NCBI RefSeq assembly: GCF_001971705.1
Contig: NZ_CP019327.1
Span: forward strand, 1,550,001 to 1,614,000
From: Natronorubrum daqingense
GTDB lineage: Archaea > Halobacteriota > Halobacteria > Halobacteriales > Natrialbaceae
Reading direction: 5' to 3'
Length of the DNA: 64,000 nt
Under the pieces are notes generated by a model that was not told the DNA's origin, ran no database searches, and was given only the letters and a program-made list of their open reading frames with translations. The position numbers and the translations under genes are program-made. This document shows positions 9,564 through 18,392 of this stretch, one piece after another; the first letter of the stretch is position 1; each line of letters begins with the position of its first letter.

Positions 9564-10312
9564 TCGTGTTGAAACTCGGGGGGAGTGTCATCACTCACAA
9601 GGACCGGGCTGAAACCCTCGATGGAGCGTCCCTCGAGCAAGCGGCTGATTCGATTGCACGTGCCCTCGAAAACGAGGGGGGTGCACTCGAGGGCGGACTC
9701 GTCCTCGTCCACGGTGGCGGCAGTTTCGGCCACCACAACGCCAGCGAACACGGTGTGAGCACGACGACGGGAACGCACGACGCGGGCGCTGTCCTCGAGA
9801 TTCACGGAGCGATGAAGACGCTGAATCAGTTCGTGTTGACGCGGCTGCTCGAACGCGACGTGCAGGCAGTTCCGGTACATCCGTTTTCGACAGCGTGCCG
9901 GGATGGGGACGGGGCCCTCGAACTTCCGACCAGCCAGGTGAAGTCGATGCTCGCGGAGGGGTTCGTTCCGGTCCTTCACGGCGACGTGATCGCACAGACG
10001 GGCCGCGGGGCAACCGTCGTCAGTGGCGACGAACTGGTCGTCGAACTGGCTCGAGCCCTCGAGGCCGATCGAATCGGCCTTTGCTCGACGGTTCCGGGCG
10101 TGCTAGACGAGGAGGATGCCGTAATCGAGCGGATTTCGAACTACGAAGCCGTCGAGTCCGTACTGGGTGCTAGTGAGACGACCGACGTCACTGGTGGAAT
10201 GGCTGGGAAAGTCAACGGGTTACTCGAACTCGAGGGAGCGTCGTCGATCTTCGGACTCGACGGATTGGCGTCATTTCTCGAAGGGAAGAATCCAGGGACG
10301 ACGATCGAGTAG
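9560..10312 (+). CDS. ipk: Isopentenyl phosphate kinase
   Basis: 250 residues, amino-acid-kinase fold. It phosphorylates isopentenyl phosphate to IPP, the last step of the alternative mevalonate pathway. Evidence: MIVLKLGGSVITHK at the start, the glycine-rich VHGGGSFGHHNA with the characteristic histidine, GDVIAQ and SGDELV in the middle, and TDVTGGMAGKV near the C-terminus. The ATG at 9560 overlaps the mvk stop codon, indicating translational coupling; an upstream in-frame start at 9446 would give a basic, mvk-overlapping extension and is rejected. Confidence 0.93.
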   Translation: MIVLKLGGSVITHKDRAETLDGASLEQAADSIARALENEGGALEGGLVLVHGGGSFGHHNASEHGVSTTTGTHDAGAVLEIHGAMKTLNQFVLTRLLERDVQAVPVHPFSTACRDGDGALELPTSQVKSMLAEGFVPVLHGDVIAQTGRGATVVSGDELVVELARALEADRIGLCSTVPGVLDEEDAVIERISNYEAVESVLGASETTDVTGGMAGKVNGLLELEGASSIFGLDGLASFLEGKNPGTTIE

Positions 10313-10399
10313 GTATTCGAGTTCTCTGTGGAGAAACGGTGCTCATTCCTCTATTGTCTGATCTGTAAGAGTGAACGAGTGTGGAGACAGCTAACCCAC

Positions 10400-10411
10400 T
10401 GTGTTTTTAAC
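10400..10411 (+). promoter_or_regulatory. TATA box for the RNase J leader transcript
   Basis: The sequence GTGTTTTTAACA fits a haloarchaeal TATA element. Counting about 26 nt downstream places transcription start near 10432, roughly 180 nt ahead of the RNase J start codon, so the folded region 10432-10612 would be transcribed as a leader. There is no BRE I can identify with confidence. Confidence 0.5.
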
Positions 10412-10431
10412 ACCCCGGGATGTATACTTCA

Positions 10432-10612
10432 CTAGCGAAACCCGCGGGCAAGTGCGCACGGAGTGTACAAACGTTGTACACGTGGAGGCGGTTTACCTCC
10501 TCGTGCGCATAGCGGGAGGCCGACGCGCTGAAAGACGCCGGGGCCGAATAACCGGGAGTCCGCGGACCGTTTCGATGAGAGTCAATCCACACGGCTTTCA
10601 GTACAACGAACC
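10432..10612 (+). ncRNA. Structured leader RNA (or independent small RNA) upstream of RNase J
   Basis: This 181-nt stretch has no credible ORF but strong base pairing. An outer stem CCCGC 10441-10445/GCGGG 10512-10516 encloses TGCGCACG 10453-10460/CGTGCGCA 10502-10509, which encloses two hairpins: GTGTACAA 10463-10470/TTGTACAC 10474-10481 and GGAGG 10484-10488/CCTCC 10496-10500 (a three-way junction). A second domain is closed by CTGAAAG 10528-10534/CTTTCAG 10595-10601, followed one nt later by ACA. CGTTGTAC 10472-10479 can also pair with GTACAACG 10601-10608, immediately before the start codon, so two folds are mutually exclusive. It could be an autoregulatory leader of rnj or an H/ACA-like guide RNA. 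Confidence 0.6.
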
Positions 10613-11965
10613 ATGGAAATAGAAATTGCAACAATCGGCGGCTACGAAGAAGTTGGACGGCAGATGACTGCCGTCCGCGCCGGTGACGACGTCGTCATCT
10701 TCGATATGGGCCTGAACCTCTCGCAGGTTCTCATCCACGACAACGTCGAAACCGAACGGATGCACAGTCTCGATCTGATCGATATGGGTGCGATCCCCGA
10801 CGATCGGATCATGAGCGACCTCGAGGGCGACGTTCAGGCGATCGTCCCGACGCACGGTCACCTCGACCACATCGGTGCGATCTCGAAACTCGCACACCGT
10901 TACGACGCACCCATCGTCGCGACGCCGTTTACGATCGAACTCGTCAAACAGCAGATCGAAGGCGAGCAGAAATTCGGCGTCGAGAACGACCTGATCAAGA
11001 TGGACGCCGGCGAGACGATGTCGATCGGCGACTCCGGCAAGGTCGACCTCGAGTTCGTCAACGTCACGCACTCGATCATCGACGCGATCAACCCAGTGTT
11101 GCACACGCCGGAAGGCGCTGTCGTCTACGGACTGGACAAGCGTATGGACCACACGCCGGTGCTCGGCGATCCGATCGACATGGAGCGATTCCGCGAGATC
11201 GGTCGCGAAGGCAACGGCGTCCTCTGTTACATCGAGGACTGTACGAACGCGAACAAGAAGGGCCGCACGCCCTCCGAAAACGTCGCTCGCGAACACCTCC
11301 GTGACGTTCTCTACAGTATGGAGGACTACGACGGCGGCATCGTCGCGACGACGTTCTCGAGTCACATCGCACGCGTGAAGTCCTTAGTTGAGTTCGCAAA
11401 CGACATCGGCCGTCAGCCAGTCTTGCTGGGCCGTTCGATGGAGAAGTACTCGGGAACCGCAGAACGACTCGACTTCGTCGACTTCCCGTCGGATCTTGGG
11501 ATGTTCGGTCACCGGAAATCCGTCGACCGCACCTTCAAACGCATCATGAACGAAGGCAAGGAGGACTTCCTACCGATCGTGACCGGTCACCAGGGAGAGC
11601 CTCGAGCGATGCTTACGCGGATGGCCCGCGGCGAGACACCGTATCAACTGGACGACGGCGACAAGGTCGTCTTCTCCGCACGTGTCATTCCGGAGCCGAC
11701 GAACGAGGGCCAGCGCTACCAGGCCGAGAAACTCCTGGGTATGCAGGGCGCTCGCGTCTACGACGACATCCACGTCTCCGGGCACATGAACCAGGAGGGC
11801 CACTACACGATGCTCAATGCGCTGCAGCCACAGCACATCATCCCGGCTCACCAGGATCTCAAGGGCCTCTCGGGGTACGTCAACCTCTGTGAGAGCGAGG
11901 GGTACAAGATGGGCCGAGACATCCACGTCTCGAGAAATGGCAACCTCATTCAGCTCGTCGATTGA
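10613..11965 (+). CDS. rnj: Ribonuclease J (beta-CASP metallo-beta-lactamase RNase)
   Basis: 450 residues. The THGHLDHIG motif (near residues 81-89) is the zinc-binding signature of the metallo-beta-lactamase fold. Further ligands are plausible in the segment after NVTHSIIDA and in SGHMNQEGH near the C-terminus, and the HIIPAHQD motif is typical of RNase J. Archaeal RNase J is a 5'-3' exoribonuclease acting in mRNA decay and RNA maturation. The gene sits between two isoprenoid genes and is preceded by a long structured leader. idsA begins 1 nt after its stop. Confidence 0.93.
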   Translation: MEIEIATIGGYEEVGRQMTAVRAGDDVVIFDMGLNLSQVLIHDNVETERMHSLDLIDMGAIPDDRIMSDLEGDVQAIVPTHGHLDHIGAISKLAHRYDAPIVATPFTIELVKQQIEGEQKFGVENDLIKMDAGETMSIGDSGKVDLEFVNVTHSIIDAINPVLHTPEGAVVYGLDKRMDHTPVLGDPIDMERFREIGREGNGVLCYIEDCTNANKKGRTPSENVAREHLRDVLYSMEDYDGGIVATTFSSHIARVKSLVEFANDIGRQPVLLGRSMEKYSGTAERLDFVDFPSDLGMFGHRKSVDRTFKRIMNEGKEDFLPIVTGHQGEPRAMLTRMARGETPYQLDDGDKVVFSARVIPEPTNEGQRYQAEKLLGMQGARVYDDIHVSGHMNQEGHYTMLNALQPQHIIPAHQDLKGLSGYVNLCESEGYKMGRDIHVSRNGNLIQLVD

Positions 11966-11966
11966 T

Positions 11967-13016
11967 ATGACAACCCCAGAGGCACGAGAAGAGGCGGTGC
12001 TCGAAGCGGTCCGGAAGCGCCGCGAGCAGGTCAACGACGCGATCCCGGAAGAATTGCCAGTCCAACGGCCCGAACGGCTCTACGAAGCCTCACGATACCT
12101 GCTCGATGCGGGTGGTAAGCGACTACGCCCGACCGTGTTGCTTACGACGGCAGAGTCGCTCGTCGACGTCGAACCACTGTCGAGTGACTACCGTACATTC
12201 CCGTCGCTCGATGGAGGCACGATCGACATCATGAACGCCGCGGTCAGCGTCGAAGTCATCCAATCGTTTACGCTGATACACGACGATATTATGGACGACG
12301 ACGACCTCCGACGCGGCGTTCCTGCCGTACACAAGGAGTACGACCTCGAGGCGGCTATCCTCGCAGGTGATACGCTCTACTCGAAGGCGTTCGAGATCAT
12401 GCTCGAGACGGGTGCCGACCCCGACCGAATGGTCGAAGCGCTCGGCATCCTCGCGACGACGTGTACGAAAATCTGTGAGGGCCAATCGTTGGACGTCACG
12501 TTCGAAGAGCGAGCCAACGTCTCTCCCGAAGAGTACCTGGAGATGGTCGAGCAAAAGACGGCCGTGTTGTACGCCGCGTCGGCGTGTCTTCCGGCCGTCT
12601 TGCTGGGAAGCGACGACGAGACGATCGAGGCCCTCTATGGCTACGGACTCGATATCGGTCGCGCGTTCCAGATCCAAGACGACGTGCTCGACTTGACGGT
12701 TCCGAGTGACAAACTCGGCAAGCAACGAGGGAGCGACCTCGTCGAAAACAAACAGACGCTGATTACCGTCCACGCTCGAGAACAGGGCGTCGTGATCGAC
12801 GATCTGGTCGACTCAGACACCGTCGAAGCCGTTACCGAAGCCGAAATCGACGCTGCCCTCGCCGAACTCGAGAAAGCAGGCTCGATCACCTACGCGAAGG
12901 AGACGGCGGAAGACCTCGTCGAACAGGGGAAATCCCGACTCGAGGTGTTGCCTGACAACGAGGCTCGACAGCTCCTGTGTGAGCTGGCGGATTATCTGAT
13001 CGAACGCGGCTACTGA
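11967..13016 (+). CDS. idsA: Polyprenyl (geranylgeranyl/farnesylgeranyl) diphosphate synthase
   Basis: 349 residues. The first aspartate-rich motif DDIMDDDDLRR (residues 106-116) and the second DDVLD in IQDDVLDLT are intact, and GGKRLRP near residue 49 binds IPP. It condenses IPP with allylic diphosphates to supply the C20/C25 chains of archaeal membrane lipids. The ATG at 11967 follows the rnj TGA by 1 nt, so the upstream in-frame start at 11817 is rejected. Chain length (C20 versus C25) cannot be told from this reading. Grouping with mvk and ipk makes a small isoprenoid cluster. Confidence 0.92.
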   Translation: MTTPEAREEAVLEAVRKRREQVNDAIPEELPVQRPERLYEASRYLLDAGGKRLRPTVLLTTAESLVDVEPLSSDYRTFPSLDGGTIDIMNAAVSVEVIQSFTLIHDDIMDDDDLRRGVPAVHKEYDLEAAILAGDTLYSKAFEIMLETGADPDRMVEALGILATTCTKICEGQSLDVTFEERANVSPEEYLEMVEQKTAVLYAASACLPAVLLGSDDETIEALYGYGLDIGRAFQIQDDVLDLTVPSDKLGKQRGSDLVENKQTLITVHAREQGVVIDDLVDSDTVEAVTEAEIDAALAELEKAGSITYAKETAEDLVEQGKSRLEVLPDNEARQLLCELADYLIERGY

Positions 13017-13137
13017 TTCGCCAGCCCGCTGATGTGCTGATGCGCTGATTCACCAATTCACCGATTCGCTGGCTCGCTACCGTGGTGCCTCGCAAACGGG
13101 CCACCACACACCACAAGCACTCCGTTTCTGTTGCATG

Positions 13138-14355
13138 CTACCTATTCGTGACCTCCCGGTCTTGCGCTGGTTCTACCGCGTCTCCCTTCGTCTCAGGTTC
13201 CGTACTCGTACGCGGCTCTCCTCTGTCGGACTCGAGTCTCCCGTCTCCCTCCATCGACGCCGCCGACGCCACCCGAAAGCCGCGGTCGTTCCGCGACTGA
13301 TGTGTCCGTTGTGGGTACGGAATCGTAATCGCTTCTTGCTCGAAGGCGTTCTTGATCGCGTCGATAACGACCGTCTGGGCCTGCCAGACGCGCCGGCGCT
13401 TCGGGTCCTCGATCCAGAACTGTAACTCGAGTACCACTGCGGAGTCGCCGAAGCGTTTGGAGACGACCTGGGGTTCTTTGAGTGGGCTGATGATGTCGAT
13501 GCCGTCGACGGCGTTGCGGATGACGGTTCGGGCGCGGTTGAGGTTGGTGTCGTAGTCGACGCCGAGTTCGACGTCGACGCGGAGGCGATTGCTTCGCGAG
13601 TAGTTGATGAGTTCGTTCGAGGTGAGCTCGTCGTTCGGAACGAGGACGTGTTCGTCGTTGAACGTCCGGATCTTCGTGTGCGAGATGGTAATGTCCTGAA
13701 CGATGCCGGCAGTCTTGCGATCGTTCTGGTTTGCGACCTCGATCCAGTCGCCGGCCCGGAAGGGACGTGTAAAGAGGAGGAGGAAGCCGGCGACGAACGC
13801 AGCGACGGTTTTCTGGGCGGCCAGGCCGAAGACGGCGCTGACAACGCCAGCGCTGAGGATGAGATTCGTCAGTTCGATCCCCCAGATCGACATGATAACC
13901 AGGCCTGCGATGACGAAGATACCGGCGTCGGCCGTGTGGTAGGCGACCTCTTTCTGGTGGTTCGTGATGAGGTCTTCTCGGTAGAGACGGTCGAACGAGC
14001 GGTTGACCATTCGAACGAGCAGATAGCCGGTGGTGAGGATTGCGACCGATACTGCGCCACGGATGCCGGTGAAGCGGTCGACGAAGATGACGTCGAGAAC
14101 CTCGCCGAAGACGAACGAAAGTGCCCAGATATCGGCGAGCACGTAGGCCGCGACGACGATACTGCCAGCGAAGACGGCCATCTCGACAGCCTCGGCGAAG
14201 TTCCGCGTATAGCGGTCGCCGAGAAGACGTCGCAGACCTCGAGTCAGTGCAAATAACGCGACGAGTGCGAAGATAACGGCGATACTGGTCAGCAGTTGCA
14301 ACGGCGGGGAGCCGTAAAGCACCTCCTGCACCCAGTTACTGTAGAACGCAGTCAC
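13138..14355 (-). CDS. MscS-family mechanosensitive ion channel
   Basis: 405 residues. Four or five N-terminal transmembrane helices are followed by the MscS pore helix (LSAGVVSAVFGLAAQKTVAAF, near residues 168-188) and the beta domain with PFRAGDWIEV, then a C-terminal domain and a charged tail. It would gate on membrane tension to release solutes on hypo-osmotic shock, important in a halophile. It is convergent with idsA; the 121-nt gap between them holds only short degenerate GCTGAT/TTCACC repeats. Confidence 0.9.
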   Translation of the reverse strand: MTAFYSNWVQEVLYGSPPLQLLTSIAVIFALVALFALTRGLRRLLGDRYTRNFAEAVEMAVFAGSIVVAAYVLADIWALSFVFGEVLDVIFVDRFTGIRGAVSVAILTTGYLLVRMVNRSFDRLYREDLITNHQKEVAYHTADAGIFVIAGLVIMSIWGIELTNLILSAGVVSAVFGLAAQKTVAAFVAGFLLLFTRPFRAGDWIEVANQNDRKTAGIVQDITISHTKIRTFNDEHVLVPNDELTSNELINYSRSNRLRVDVELGVDYDTNLNRARTVIRNAVDGIDIISPLKEPQVVSKRFGDSAVVLELQFWIEDPKRRRVWQAQTVVIDAIKNAFEQEAITIPYPQRTHQSRNDRGFRVASAASMEGDGRLESDRGEPRTSTEPETKGDAVEPAQDREVTNR

Positions 14356-14533
14356 AGGTCAGTTTTTCGTCACTCTGCCGTTCTAAGACCACTACTTGCG
14401 ATAGACGGCCCGCTACCGTTTGCGAACGAATCACTCGGAGCGTGTCATCCTTCTCATCTGACCACGACTACTCCGCCACAACACCGACCCGACACCGCGG
14501 AGGTTTTGGTCCGTGCATGAATACCCCCCAGTA

Positions 14534-16252
14534 ATGAACGACGATCTCCGCGAGCGTGTCGAGCGCGAAGCCGAGAAACACGCGCTGTTGAACGCTGTCA
14601 AACACGAGAGCGACGCCAACGTCGGTGCGATTATGGGGCCGTTGATGGGTGAGAACCCGGACTTCCGCGAGCACGGGGACGAAATTCCGGGCGTCATCGG
14701 TGGCGTCATCGGCCGGGTCAACGATCTCTCATACGACGAAAAGCGCGACCGACTCGAGGAACTCGCCCCCGAGGAACTGGCAGAGATCGAAGCCGAGGAC
14801 GAAGAAGACGAACACGACCTGCCAGACCTTCCGCGGGCCGACGAGTACGACGAGATCCGAATGCGGTGTGCGCCGAACCCGAACGGCCCGTGGCACGTCG
14901 GCCACGCTCGCATGCCGGCCGTGATCGGAACGTATCGGGATCGCTACGACGGCTGGTTCTGCGTCCGCTTCGACGACACCGATCCCGAGACGAAACGACC
15001 GGATCTCACGGCGTACGACTCGATTCTCGAGGATCTCGAGTACCTCGGCTTCGAGCCTGACGACGTGTTCCGGGCGAGTGATCGACTCGAGACCTACTAC
15101 GACCACGCCCGCGAATTGATCGAACTCGGCGGGGCCTACACGTGTTCGTGCTCGGGCGAGGAGTTCTCGGAACTGAAAAATTCGGGCGAAGCCTGTCCTC
15201 ACCGTGACAAGGACGTCGAAACCGTCCTCGAGGAGTTCGAGGACATGATCGTCGGCGAGTACGAAAGCGGCGAGATGGTTCTGCGCGTGAAGACGGACAT
15301 CGAGCACAAGAATCCGGCACTCCGCGACTGGGTCGCTTTCCGGATGATCGACACGCCACATCCGCGCGAGGAGGCGAGCCAGTATCGCTGCTGGCCGATG
15401 CTCGACTTCCAGTCGGGTGTGGACGATCACCTGATCGGCATCACGCACATCATTCGCGGAATCGATCTTCAAGACTCCGCGAAGCGCCAGCGATTCGTCT
15501 ACGACTACTTCGATTGGGAGTATCCGGAGGTCGTCCACTGGGGACACGTCCAGATCGACGCCTACGACGTGAAGATGAGTACCTCGACGATTTCGGAACT
15601 CATCGACGCCGGCGAACTCGAGGGCTGGGACGATCCGCGCGTGCCGACGCTCAAGAGCCTCCGTCGACGCGGGATTCGTGGCGAAGCGATCGTCGAGTCC
15701 ATGGTTGGGCTCGGAACCTCGACCAGCGACGTCGACCTCGCGATGAGCACGATTTACGCGAACAACCGCGAGTTGATCGACGAGGAGACGGACCGGCGCT
15801 TTTTCGTCCGCGAGGGTAACCAGATCCCGTTGGGCGGAAGTCCACCTGACGAAGCGAACCCACTGCGTCACCCGAATCACGAGGACCGAGGCGTGCGCGA
15901 GATCCCCGTCGGCGATTCAGTGTTGCTCGAACCGGACGACCTCCCACAGCGCGAGGAACGAATTTGGCTCAAGGGACTGGGTTGTTTCCAGTACACTCGA
16001 GACACGCTCCAGTACACCGGCGACGACATCGACGTCGTTCGAGAGGGAGACGTCGACGTGATTCACTGGGTACCAGCGACAGAGAGCGTCTCGTTTCGAA
16101 TGCGAACCCCCGACGGCGACGTCCGCGGGCACGCCGAACCCGGCGTCGGCGACCTCTCATCGGACGAACTCGTCCAGTTCGTCCGGGTCGGCTTCGCGAG
16201 AATAGATCGACAGGACGAGGATGAGACGGTCGCGTACTTCACGCACGAGTAA
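14534..16252 (+). CDS. gltX: Glutamyl-tRNA synthetase (archaeal type)
   Basis: 572 residues, class I synthetase of the archaeal/eukaryal GlxRS branch. The HIGH-type motif appears as PNPNGPWHVGHAR and the KMSKS-type motif as DVKMSTST. An N-terminal domain of about 100 residues with an acidic linker (EAEDEEDEHD) precedes the catalytic core; the C-terminal region is the beta-barrel anticodon-binding type. In haloarchaea this enzyme is usually non-discriminating, charging tRNA-Gln with Glu for later amidation. The ATG at 14534 is preferred over 14513, which only adds seven non-conserved residues. Confidence 0.95.
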   Translation: MNDDLRERVEREAEKHALLNAVKHESDANVGAIMGPLMGENPDFREHGDEIPGVIGGVIGRVNDLSYDEKRDRLEELAPEELAEIEAEDEEDEHDLPDLPRADEYDEIRMRCAPNPNGPWHVGHARMPAVIGTYRDRYDGWFCVRFDDTDPETKRPDLTAYDSILEDLEYLGFEPDDVFRASDRLETYYDHARELIELGGAYTCSCSGEEFSELKNSGEACPHRDKDVETVLEEFEDMIVGEYESGEMVLRVKTDIEHKNPALRDWVAFRMIDTPHPREEASQYRCWPMLDFQSGVDDHLIGITHIIRGIDLQDSAKRQRFVYDYFDWEYPEVVHWGHVQIDAYDVKMSTSTISELIDAGELEGWDDPRVPTLKSLRRRGIRGEAIVESMVGLGTSTSDVDLAMSTIYANNRELIDEETDRRFFVREGNQIPLGGSPPDEANPLRHPNHEDRGVREIPVGDSVLLEPDDLPQREERIWLKGLGCFQYTRDTLQYTGDDIDVVREGDVDVIHWVPATESVSFRMRTPDGDVRGHAEPGVGDLSSDELVQFVRVGFARIDRQDEDETVAYFTHE

Positions 16253-16284
16253 CTCGCGCTAGGTTTGGATCAGGGGCTGAGAAC

Positions 16285-16599
16285 TTACTCTTCGCCGCTG
16301 GTGTCGGTGTCGTCGGGGCCACTCTCACCAGTGGAATCGGAGGCCGTCTCGCCAGGTTCTCGGTCGGTTTCTCCCTCGCTGTTTGGCGTTTCGCTCGTGG
16401 AATCGTCCGACTCGTCTGCCGTGGGTTCGTCAGCGACCGACTCGACTTCGGTACTGCCACACTCGGGACACGACGATTGTTCGTTGTAGATTTCGGACCC
16501 ACAGTTTCGACACCGGTACTCGGCACTGTCGTCACGGGCGGCGACCGCTTCCTGTTTGAATCGCTCGACCTTCTCACCCAGCCGTTCGAACATGCTCAT
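16285..16599 (-). CDS. Zinc-ribbon protein with acidic tail
   Basis: 104 residues from MSMFERLGEKVERF. A zinc ribbon with two CxxC knuckles (CRNCG and CPECG, near residues 29-48) is followed by a tail of almost only Asp, Glu, Ser, Thr and Gly. Such proteins are common in haloarchaea; the function is unknown, possibly protein or nucleic-acid binding. Convergent with gltX. Confidence 0.75.
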   Translation of the reverse strand: MSMFERLGEKVERFKQEAVAARDDSAEYRCRNCGSEIYNEQSSCPECGSTEVESVADEPTADESDDSTSETPNSEGETDREPGETASDSTGESGPDDTDTSGEE

Positions 16600-16722
16600 A
16601 GCGATGTAATGGAGCCACAGCGGGATAAATTCCACCGCTGACAAAATGCGCGAACCCGTTTGCGTTTCTCCTGACCGCGAAAATGGGTGTTGTCGGTTAA
16701 CTGCCCGTCTCTTCGGGTGCGT

Positions 16723-16896
16723 TCAGCGATCGCTCTCGAGGAGGTCGTCACCGCGTTCGACAATCGGGTCGGCGACGACGCCGTCTTGCCGGCCCAACAC
16801 TCGAGCGTGGGGGGCACAGACCAGTCGATTGTCGCGCCAGGGAATGTGGAGTTCGACGGCGACTGGTCGGTCGCAGTCGTCTTCTGCACAGGTCAT
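16723..16896 (-). CDS. Small Cys/His protein
   Basis: 57 residues starting MTCAEDDCDRP (an ATG four codons earlier at 16908 is also possible). Three cysteines and two histidines (C-x4-C ... H ... C-x2-H) suggest zinc binding. Base composition and codon use look coding. No family recognised. It is followed after 72 nt by the next gene on the same strand... lying upstream in transcription order of the zinc-ribbon gene at 16285. Confidence 0.6.
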   Translation of the reverse strand: MTCAEDDCDRPVAVELHIPWRDNRLVCAPHARVLGRQDGVVADPIVERGDDLLESDR

Positions 16897-16968
16897 ACTC
16901 GCGCCCACGACGGCCAGTGACTCATCGGTTTCGGCGACGGACGGCGTGGGGAGGATTCCCCCGCGCGT

Positions 16969-17454
16969 TCAGAGGGCGAAGACGGAAACGACGAACACGA
17001 AGAGCATCGTCGCGGTCAACATCGCCTGAATCGCGCTCGAGGCGAGCGTCCCGACGGTCGCAAAGAGTGCAGAACGGGCGCTGTGGTTGGCGTCGCCTCG
17101 TCGGAGGTACTCGACGACGAAGACCGTTCCAAAGAGCCCGATAAGCAAGCCGACGGGGCCGACAACGAGTAACGAGACGACAGCGACGACCCCCGCGATT
17201 GTCGTCGTTGTCCACGACGCACCGCCGACTCGAGCGGCGAGGGCCCCGGCGAAGAACTCGGCGAAGATCGTCACCGCTCCGAGTACCGTGAGGATGACGA
17301 TCGTGATCGTTCCGGGTTCGCCAAAGCCACTCGTCCACCAGTAGAGATAGACACCGGAGAGCGAGAGCAATCCGCCGGGAACGAGCGGCACGAGCGTTCC
17401 GACGACGCCACCCACGAGCAAAGCAACTGCGACCATGGTGACCGCGTCGACCAT
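16969..17454 (-). CDS. DUF456-family membrane protein
   Basis: 161 residues with about four to five hydrophobic helices and internal-repeat-like glycine-rich segments (VGGVVGTLVPLVPGGLL, VGPVGLLIGLFGTVFVVEYL). The PLVPG and GLFG...EYL features match the DUF456 family of small membrane proteins. Function unknown. It lies 72 nt upstream of the small Cys/His gene on the same strand. Confidence 0.75.
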   Translation of the reverse strand: MVDAVTMVAVALLVGGVVGTLVPLVPGGLLSLSGVYLYWWTSGFGEPGTITIVILTVLGAVTIFAEFFAGALAARVGGASWTTTTIAGVVAVVSLLVVGPVGLLIGLFGTVFVVEYLRRGDANHSARSALFATVGTLASSAIQAMLTATMLFVFVVSVFAL

Positions 17455-17624
17455 ATTCGGGCCACGACGGGGTGGGGTAAAGGCGTAGCGTCTTCACACC
17501 GACGTCGTACGTGTGCTCACTCGAGTACGTCCGAACCTTGTACGTCCGGCCGTCATTTTGATTGTGAGTCGTCCGTCATCACTGTTACCCATATCATTAG
17601 GTGTGTCCCTTCGAACGTTACCAC

Positions 17625-18365
17625 ATGACGGAAACTCGCGGTGCGATCGTCGTCGGCGCGTCGTCGGGTATCGGCGAGGCACTCGCCAGAACGCTCGCCG
17701 AGGAGGGATACGAGGTCGGATTGACCGCCCGCCGAACCGAGCGACTTCGACAGATCGGGACGGAACTCCCGACGAAGTCGTACGTCGCGACGATGGATGT
17801 CACGAACCCCGAAGACGCTCGAGCGGGCTTTTTCGAGCTCGCCGACGCCATGCTGTCGGTCGATCTGGTCGTCGTTAGTGCGGGCGTCGGGGACGCGAAC
17901 CACGATCTCGAGTGGGAGACGGAACGGCGGACGATCGACGTCAACGTGCGCGGGTTCGCAGCCATTGCAACGGCCGCCGTATCGTACTTCGAGGAGACGT
18001 CGACTTCGACGGGCGGACGCGACGGTCACCTCGTCGGCATCTCGTCCGTCGCAGCCCGCTTCGGAACCGGCGGAACGCAGGCGTACAACGCCTCGAAAGC
18101 GTTCGTCTCGACCTATCTCGAGGGACTTCGGAGTCGCCAACGAGCCCGCGAGAGCGACGTGAGGATCACCACCGTCGAGCCGGGGTTCGTCGACACCGAC
18201 CTCGCCTACGGGACGTTCTGGGACTGCAGCCCAGAGACGGCGGCGACACAGATCGCCAGAGCGATTCGGAAGGGACGAACGCACGTCTACGTGACCCGGC
18301 GCTGGCGTTTGATCGCGTGGTTCTTCGAACTGGTTCCCTCGAGGATCATCCGACGACTGCTTTGA
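17625..18365 (+). CDS. Short-chain dehydrogenase/reductase (SDR)
   Basis: 246 residues, Rossmann fold. The nucleotide-binding glycine motif is GASSGIG at residues 12-18. Ser in GISSVAA and the YNASK active site (Tyr-x3-Lys) are present, as is PGFVDT. The C-terminus ends in a hydrophobic/basic stretch (RLIAWFFELVPSRIIRRLL) that could be a membrane-associating helix. Substrate unknown; likely NADP(H)-dependent because an Arg follows the beta-2 strand (TARRTERL). The ATG at 17625 is the natural start. Convergent with tmcA. Confidence 0.88.
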   Translation: MTETRGAIVVGASSGIGEALARTLAEEGYEVGLTARRTERLRQIGTELPTKSYVATMDVTNPEDARAGFFELADAMLSVDLVVVSAGVGDANHDLEWETERRTIDVNVRGFAAIATAAVSYFEETSTSTGGRDGHLVGISSVAARFGTGGTQAYNASKAFVSTYLEGLRSRQRARESDVRITTVEPGFVDTDLAYGTFWDCSPETAATQIARAIRKGRTHVYVTRRWRLIAWFFELVPSRIIRRLL

Positions 18366-18392
18366 ATTGCGATCCATCGACGCTGGGCGCGT

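Noticed and set aside
10561-10600. Guide complementarity of GAGAGTCA to 23S helix 69 as proof of an H/ACA RNA
   Set aside because: Only one arm of the required pocket matches (from remembered rRNA sequence), and the region does not fold into a standard H/ACA upper stem.
13017-13137. Short GCTGAT/TTCACC repeats after idsA
   Set aside because: Degenerate and too short to call a repeat element or regulatory array.
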